Positions 5,585 to 9,477 of a stretch of DNA of 9,477 nucleotides are shown here, piece by piece; position 1 is the first letter of the stretch, and each line of letters opens with the position of its first letter. Position numbers and translations under genes: made by a program. The notes under the pieces were generated by a model, which ran no database searches, was not told the origin of the DNA, and saw nothing but the letters and a program-made list of their open reading frames with translations. Source of the DNA: RZYP01 sp964386405 (lineage in GTDB: Bacteria; Bacillota; Negativicutes; Acidaminococcales; Acidaminococcaceae); NCBI GenBank assembly GCA_964386405.1, contig CAYLRW010000059.1, forward strand, positions 1-9,477. The letters are read 5' to 3'.

Positions 5585-6793
5585 CTACAATTTGATAATC
5601 CTTTTACATATATTAAATGTGTCTCTGGCAATAACCAGTTCTTCATTTGTCGGTATTACAAATATTTTCACATTGGCTCTCTTAACACTGATTTCCTGCG
5701 CTTTCCCTCTGACCTTGTTACGTTCAGGATCAATTCGGGTACCAAGATATTCTAAACCATTACAAATCTTGTCACGCATAAACGGTGAATTTTCGCCGAC
5801 ACCTGCAGTAAAAACGATAGCGTCGACACCACCCATGGCTGCAACATAACCACCAATGTATTTTTTTACCTTATAAGCGAACAAATCTATTGCCAACTGC
5901 GACCGCTCATCGCCCCTATTAGCAGCACTTTCCAGGTCACGGAAATCACTTGACAGACCAGAAATACCAAGAATACCGCTACGCCTATTCAAGTAATCAT
6001 CTATCTGTGGCGCAGTCATATTCTCCTTTTCCATTAGGAAAGGTATAATGGCAGGATCAATTTCACCTGAGCGTGTACCCATGATCAAACCTTCAAGAGG
6101 AGTATAGCCCATGCTAGTATCAATTGACTTACCGTATTTTATGGCAGTAATACTGGCCCCATTGCCAAGATGACAGGTAATTATCCGCAAGTCGGTCATA
6201 TGTTCCTGCATCATGGAAGCAGCAACCTGCGCTACATATTTATGTGAAGTACCATGAAAGCCATAACGGCGCAGACCATACTTAACATATAATTCATACG
6301 GTAAACCATATAGATAAGCAACCTTCGGCAAGGTTTGATGGAATGCCGTATCAAAAACTGCCACTTGAGGCGTTGTCGGCATAATTTCCATACAAGCATT
6401 TATTCCGTGCAAATTGGGGGGATTATGTAAAGGAGCTATTTCTGCACAAGCTTCAATCCCTTTGAGGACATCCTGTGTAATAAGGACAGAGTCAGCAAAC
6501 CTCTCCCCTCCGTGAACAACCCTGTGACCAACAGCATCGATATCGGACATATCGGTAATCACTCCGTATTCCGGATTCACTAAGGCGTTGATGATCATCT
6601 TAATACCAACAGCATGGTCAGGAATATCTTCAGGCAAATCTACCGTATACTTGCCGGTCGGAGTGTGCTTCAGCAGTGACCCTTCCATGCCAATACGTTC
6701 AACCATACCCTTTGCCAGAACGGTTTCATTTTCCATGTTTATAAGTTGATACTTTATTGAGGAACTACCACAATTAACTACAAAAATTTTCAC
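5585..6793 (-). CDS. ackA: Acetate kinase
   Basis: AckA interconverts acetyl-phosphate plus ADP and acetate plus ATP, the ATP-yielding last step of acetate fermentation. All key residues known from the Methanosarcina enzyme fall at the same numbers: Asn7, Ser10, Ser12, Lys14 in VVNCGSSSIK, Arg91, His123, Asp148, His180 in GFHGTSH, Arg241 in GTRSGEIDP, and Glu384 in PTNEE. This exact register supports the GTG at 6793 (402 residues), which has AAGGTG 5-6 nt upstream; the longer start, ATG at 6817, has no ribosome site. The usual partner pta is not in the window. No clear -10/-35 pair was found upstream and no terminator downstream, so readthrough into yceD is possible. Confidence 0.97.
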   Translation of the reverse strand: MKIFVVNCGSSSIKYQLINMENETVLAKGMVERIGMEGSLLKHTPTGKYTVDLPEDIPDHAVGIKMIINALVNPEYGVITDMSDIDAVGHRVVHGGERFADSVLITQDVLKGIEACAEIAPLHNPPNLHGINACMEIMPTTPQVAVFDTAFHQTLPKVAYLYGLPYELYVKYGLRRYGFHGTSHKYVAQVAASMMQEHMTDLRIITCHLGNGASITAIKYGKSIDTSMGYTPLEGLIMGTRSGEIDPAIIPFLMEKENMTAPQIDDYLNRRSGILGISGLSSDFRDLESAANRGDERSQLAIDLFAYKVKKYIGGYVAAMGGVDAIVFTAGVGENSPFMRDKICNGLEYLGTRIDPERNKVRGKAQEISVKRANVKIFVIPTNEELVIARDTFNICKRIIKL

Positions 6794-6873
6794 TGTCGCA
6801 CCTTCTTTGTCCGGCATTCGGAATTATTATGACATTTTTATCCTTAATCATAGTACAAAATAAATAGATACTG

Positions 6874-6882
6874 TGGTAAAAT
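6874..6882 (+). promoter_or_regulatory. Possible extended -10 promoter of tmcAL
   Basis: TGGTAAAAT is an extended -10 (TGn plus TAAAAT) on the plus strand, with no good -35. It would start transcription near 6889, leaving a leader of about 66 nt. It overlaps the inverted repeat at 6877-6898. Confidence 0.4.
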
Positions 6883-6898
6883 AGTTTACACTATTTTA
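6877..6898. repeat. Inverted repeat between divergent ackA and tmcAL
   Basis: Arms taaaatagt (6877-6885) and actatttta (6890-6898) are exact reverse complements around TTAC. The repeat overlaps the likely tmcAL -10/start region and lies about 85 nt upstream of the ackA start. On the minus strand it reads TGTAAACTATTTTA, which matches 11 of 14 bases of the CcpA cre consensus but lacks its central CG. An operator is plausible; the regulator is unknown. Confidence 0.5.
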
Positions 6899-6954
6899 AA
6901 CAAATAATCCACAAAAAATAATCAGATTAATTAATTTTTTTGAAGGACATCGAT

Positions 6955-8178
6955 ATGACTAACAAACAATGTATAGGTATAATTGCAGAATATAACCCTT
7001 TCCATAACGGTCATGCCTACCACTTGGCTGCAACAAAAAAAATCGTTGGTGATCTGCCTGTAATTGCAGTCATGAGCGGCAACTTTTTGCAAAGAGGCAT
7101 CCCTGCCTTAACCGACAAGTGGTCAAGAGCTGAGATAGCGATAAAAAACGGTGTGGACATCGTGTTGGAATTGCCAACTATTTTTGCCTGCCGCAGTGCT
7201 GAACATTTTGCCCGTGGTGGTATAAAAATTCTCGAAAGTACCGGTTGTGTAACTCACCTGTCATTCGGTTGCGAAGCTTCTGACATTAGTCTGTTGCAAC
7301 AAGCGGCTGCAATTGCCGCCAGTCATTCATCTACTACACAGCTTGAGCTTGCAAAAGGTCTTTCCTATGCAGCCGCTCTTGGCAGTGCCCTGTCTAAAAT
7401 CAATCCAGAACTTGCCAAGATTGTTGAACAGCCGAACAACATTCTGGCTATTGAATATCTTAAACAAATCAATATGTCAGAGACAAAATTAAGTCCTGTC
7501 GCAATCTGCAGACAATCCGCCATGTATAACGATCAAGAGATCACTGGCCATATCGCCAGCGCAACAGCTGTCAGGCAGGAGTTTTTTAAAAATGGACTCA
7601 CAGCAAACATAGCCGGTGCTGTTTCTCCTTCAACCTTTTTTATGCTTTCACAACTAGATGACAAAAAACGTCTGGGCTATAAGCAGGAATATCTTGATTT
7701 ATTACTATCATTTCGCTTAAAACAAATCTCACCAGGTTACATCGCAAAATGCTGTGAATGCTCCGAAGGCTTAGAAAACAAGATAGCTAAAGCTTCTTCC
7801 TGCACCAGCTGGAGTGAAGCCATTGCAATGATAAAAAGCAAACGCTATCCCGAAACGAGAATAAATCGTTTGCTTCTGCAAATACTTCTTTCTTCACAAG
7901 AAATAACATTCAGGGAAGCACTAACCAATAACCCTTCATACATACGCGTATTGGCCTTTAATAATCGTGGCCGTCAGCTTTTAAAGCAAATGAAAGATAC
8001 TGCTGCTTTACCTCTTATCACTAAGTTAGGGAAAAACAGCTTAGAAAAAGATAATCGTGATTTTGTATCTTCGTTAAAGATAGATTTGTCAGCCTCTGCC
8101 TTATTCAGCCTTATACAAGGTAATTCATTACCTTATCCTGCTGATTTGAAAACTTCACCATTTTATCTGTCAGAATAA
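6955..8178 (+). CDS. tmcAL: tRNA(Met) cytidine acetate ligase
   Basis: TmcAL (formerly YlbM) activates acetate with ATP and acetylates the wobble cytidine (C34) of elongator tRNA-Met, which keeps AUG decoding accurate. The 407-residue length is normal. The N-terminal nucleotidyltransferase motif is clear: IIAEYNPFHNGHAYHL with His17 and His20 of HNGH, then MSGNFLQRGIPAL and KWSRAEIAIKNGVDIVLELP. Later blocks NNILAIEYLKQI, SPSTFFML and NNPSYIRVLAFNNRGRQLL are also family-typical. I chose the ATG at 6955, with GAAGGA 7 nt upstream, over the in-frame TTG at 6940. It is the only plus-strand gene. It diverges from ackA, overlaps the convergent patatin gene by 16 bp, and belongs to the family often encoded beside yceD-rpmF. 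Confidence 0.93.
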   Translation: MTNKQCIGIIAEYNPFHNGHAYHLAATKKIVGDLPVIAVMSGNFLQRGIPALTDKWSRAEIAIKNGVDIVLELPTIFACRSAEHFARGGIKILESTGCVTHLSFGCEASDISLLQQAAAIAASHSSTTQLELAKGLSYAAALGSALSKINPELAKIVEQPNNILAIEYLKQINMSETKLSPVAICRQSAMYNDQEITGHIASATAVRQEFFKNGLTANIAGAVSPSTFFMLSQLDDKKRLGYKQEYLDLLLSFRLKQISPGYIAKCCECSEGLENKIAKASSCTSWSEAIAMIKSKRYPETRINRLLLQILLSSQEITFREALTNNPSYIRVLAFNNRGRQLLKQMKDTAALPLITKLGKNSLEKDNRDFVSSLKIDLSASALFSLIQGNSLPYPADLKTSPFYLSE

Positions 8179-8954
8179 TTATCCATTAAATCAAGGAGTC
8201 GTGGCAGAATTTCCCATGCCGCATCCCGGCCTACCTGATAACATTCCTCTATTTTTTTAAAATCCGTAACAGCGCAGGAACTCAGTTCCGGCTGTATCAG
8301 AATATCGCAATCATCAATAAGACGTTGATAACTAAATAAACCCTTTTCCATTATGTCAAGTGAACGTAAAACAACATCAAAAACAGTTTTAACTTCTCCG
8401 ATAGTACTGACAGCTGCTAAATCGACGGCCAAAATAATATCAGCGCCCATTTCTCTGGCAACACTTACAGGCGTTGGATTAACTATCGCACCATCAACCA
8501 TTTGCCGTCCTTCCCACTCGTAGGGCACAAAAATGCCGGGAATAGCTACACTGGCACAAACTGCGGCAGCAGAATTACCATTGCGAAAAACATGTTCACG
8601 ACCAGTTGCAAGATCTGTTGCAACTGCAGCAAAAGGTTTGCTTAGTTCCTCTATTTTCCTGCCTTTGGTGAGCATAGTAACAATTTTATAAATATTTTCC
8701 GTACCGATAAAACCTTTTTTATGAACGACAAATTCGAGCCATGAACCACGTCCCAGGCCCTTTGCCAACTTTAAGATGGTATCAGAATCGTAACCTGCAC
8801 AAATAAGTGCGCCAATTAGGCTGCCAATACTGCAGCCTGCCACAACATCTACGTCAATACCATTTTCTTCCAAAACACTGAGTACACCTACATGAGCCAG
8901 GCCGCGTAAACCGCCAGAGCCTAAAACTAAGCCTAGTTTAGGTTTCTTACTCAT
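8163..8954 (-). CDS. Patatin-like phospholipase family protein (RssA/NTE type)
   Basis: This 263-residue serine hydrolase of the bacterial patatin/RssA group is likely a lipid acyl hydrolase, though the substrate is unknown. The oxyanion loop GSGGLRGLAHVGVL lies at residues 12-25. The nucleophile Ser42 sits in the elbow GCSIG, and Asp154 in the DGA motif completes the Ser-Asp dyad. ASVAIPGIFVPYEW before the DGA motif is typical. There is no signal peptide or clear membrane segment, so a cytosolic or membrane-peripheral location is expected. The ATG at 8954 overlaps the upstream gene's TGA (ATGA), with AGGAGG 4 nt before it, implying coupled translation. The 3' end overlaps tmcAL head-on, with no terminator between them. 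Confidence 0.93.
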   Translation of the reverse strand: MSKKPKLGLVLGSGGLRGLAHVGVLSVLEENGIDVDVVAGCSIGSLIGALICAGYDSDTILKLAKGLGRGSWLEFVVHKKGFIGTENIYKIVTMLTKGRKIEELSKPFAAVATDLATGREHVFRNGNSAAAVCASVAIPGIFVPYEWEGRQMVDGAIVNPTPVSVAREMGADIILAVDLAAVSTIGEVKTVFDVVLRSLDIMEKGLFSYQRLIDDCDILIQPELSSCAVTDFKKIEECYQVGRDAAWEILPRLLDLMDNYSDR

Positions 8955-9477
8955 TCTTCCTCCTGTTCAGTGCTCCTCTGCTGATTAGCTCTTAATGGGG
9001 CTCTGTTTTCCTGCACAACTTCCAATGTTTTCTTCAAGCTATCTTCTAAATAATCAAAAACATCAGTTGCATAGCTTAACGATTCTCTATGCATCTTTTC
9101 CGCATAAGCATCGGCTGCAGCCCGCATATCGTTATCGTACTGTTTAGTATCATTAAGAATATTTTGTGCTTTCTCCTCAGCCATTTTTACAACTTCTTCG
9201 TTACGCATAAGTCTTTCAGCTTCTGCTTTTGCCAACTCAATAATTCTTTCAGCTTCTGTCTTGGCCTGTTCAACAATATGATCAGCCTCAGCACGTGAGT
9301 TCTTAATAATATTCATTTGTTCATCAAGCAAATCATGTGCTTTTTTGACTTCAAGAGGAACTGCTTCGCGTAATCTGTCCATAACTAATGACAAATCACC
9401 TTCCTCGATAATAATCTTCTCTGAAAACGGAAGATGTGAAGCTTCTAAAATAAGACTTTCCATTTCATCTAAAATTT
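8951..9477 (-). CDS. Coiled-coil protein resembling DivIVA or ATP synthase b subunit, 5' end outside window
   Basis: The first ATG in the window is at 9463, but the frame stays open to the edge and reads ILDE-MESLILEASHLPF. Related Firmicute proteins begin with a similar 'LDE-E-LI--A' stretch, so I think the true start lies beyond the window. At least 174 residues are visible. A short N-terminal helical part with a LREAVPLEVKKA segment leads into a long charged coiled coil with three 11-residue repeats (AEADHIVEQAK, TEAERIIELAK, AEAERLMRNEE; residues 58-90 from the 9463 ATG), ending in a low-complexity acidic tail. There is no membrane anchor, so it is not a true F0 b subunit. Function is unknown; relatives are often labelled ATPase or DivIVA-like. 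It is coupled to the patatin gene. Confidence 0.8.
   Translation of the reverse strand, partial: ILDEMESLILEASHLPFSEKIIIEEGDLSLVMDRLREAVPLEVKKAHDLLDEQMNIIKNSRAEADHIVEQAKTEAERIIELAKAEAERLMRNEEVVKMAEEKAQNILNDTKQYDNDMRAAADAYAEKMHRESLSYATDVFDYLEDSLKKTLEVVQENRAPLRANQQRSTEQEEE

Noticed and set aside
6818..6900. Promoter of ackA
   Set aside because: TTTACC and TACTAT can be found on the minus strand, but with 19-nt spacing and only 4 of 6 matches in the -10, which is too weak to list.
9089..9298. Plus-strand open frame rich in Phe, Ser and Cys opposite the coiled-coil gene
   Set aside because: Its composition is the complement of the Glu/Ala/Lys-rich coiled coil; it is a shadow frame, not a membrane peptide.

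Overview
The window is about 9.5 kb of compact, AT-leaning (roughly 40% GC by eye) bacterial chromosome. It carries housekeeping genes of phospholipid and fatty acid synthesis, ribosome and tRNA function, and acetate metabolism. The FapR repressor, the fapR-plsX-fab-acpP gene order, AGGAGG-type ribosome sites, a zinc-ribbon L32 and a b-subunit/DivIVA-like coiled-coil protein point to a Firmicute. The lineage is perhaps Negativicutes (Phascolarctobacterium or Acidaminococcus-like), but that is a guess from gene content and codon flavour. I see no insertion sequence, phage gene, CRISPR array, tRNA or rRNA. Layout: every gene but one is on the minus strand, so transcription runs from the right edge to the left. 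Region A (right edge to 8163) holds the 3' part of a coiled-coil protein gene, truncated by the window, which overlaps a patatin-like hydrolase gene by 4 bp. Region B (6955-8178) is tmcAL, the only plus-strand gene; it converges on the patatin gene with a 16-bp overlap and diverges from ackA. Region C (6793-5585) is ackA, acetate kinase. Region D (5566-4766) is the yceD-rpmF transcript, with a consensus promoter (TTGACA, 17 nt, TATAAT) and a strong hairpin terminator that includes the rpmF stop codon. Region E (4728-93) is the fapR-plsX-fabH-fabD-fabG-acpP operon. It has its own sigma-A promoter and a FapR-operator-like inverted repeat just after the expected start of transcription. A perfect 36-bp palindrome follows acpP. 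How the genes work together: FapR reads malonyl-CoA and probably represses its own operon. FabD makes malonyl-ACP, FabH starts chains, FabG does the first reduction, AcpP carries the chain, and PlsX turns acyl-ACP into acyl-phosphate for phospholipid synthesis. No enoyl-ACP reductase, dehydratase or elongating synthase lies in the window. AckA and TmcAL both handle acetate (acetate with ATP to acetyl-phosphate, and acetate with ATP to acetylate tRNA-Met) and share a divergent intergenic region with a 9-bp-arm inverted repeat. Several start codons were moved inside longer open frames because ribosome sites, promoters or family length fixed them. I found no evidence of a wholly new system. The observations most worth checking are the post-acpP palindrome, the FapR site, the two unexplained inverted repeats at promoters, and the missing fabK and pta.
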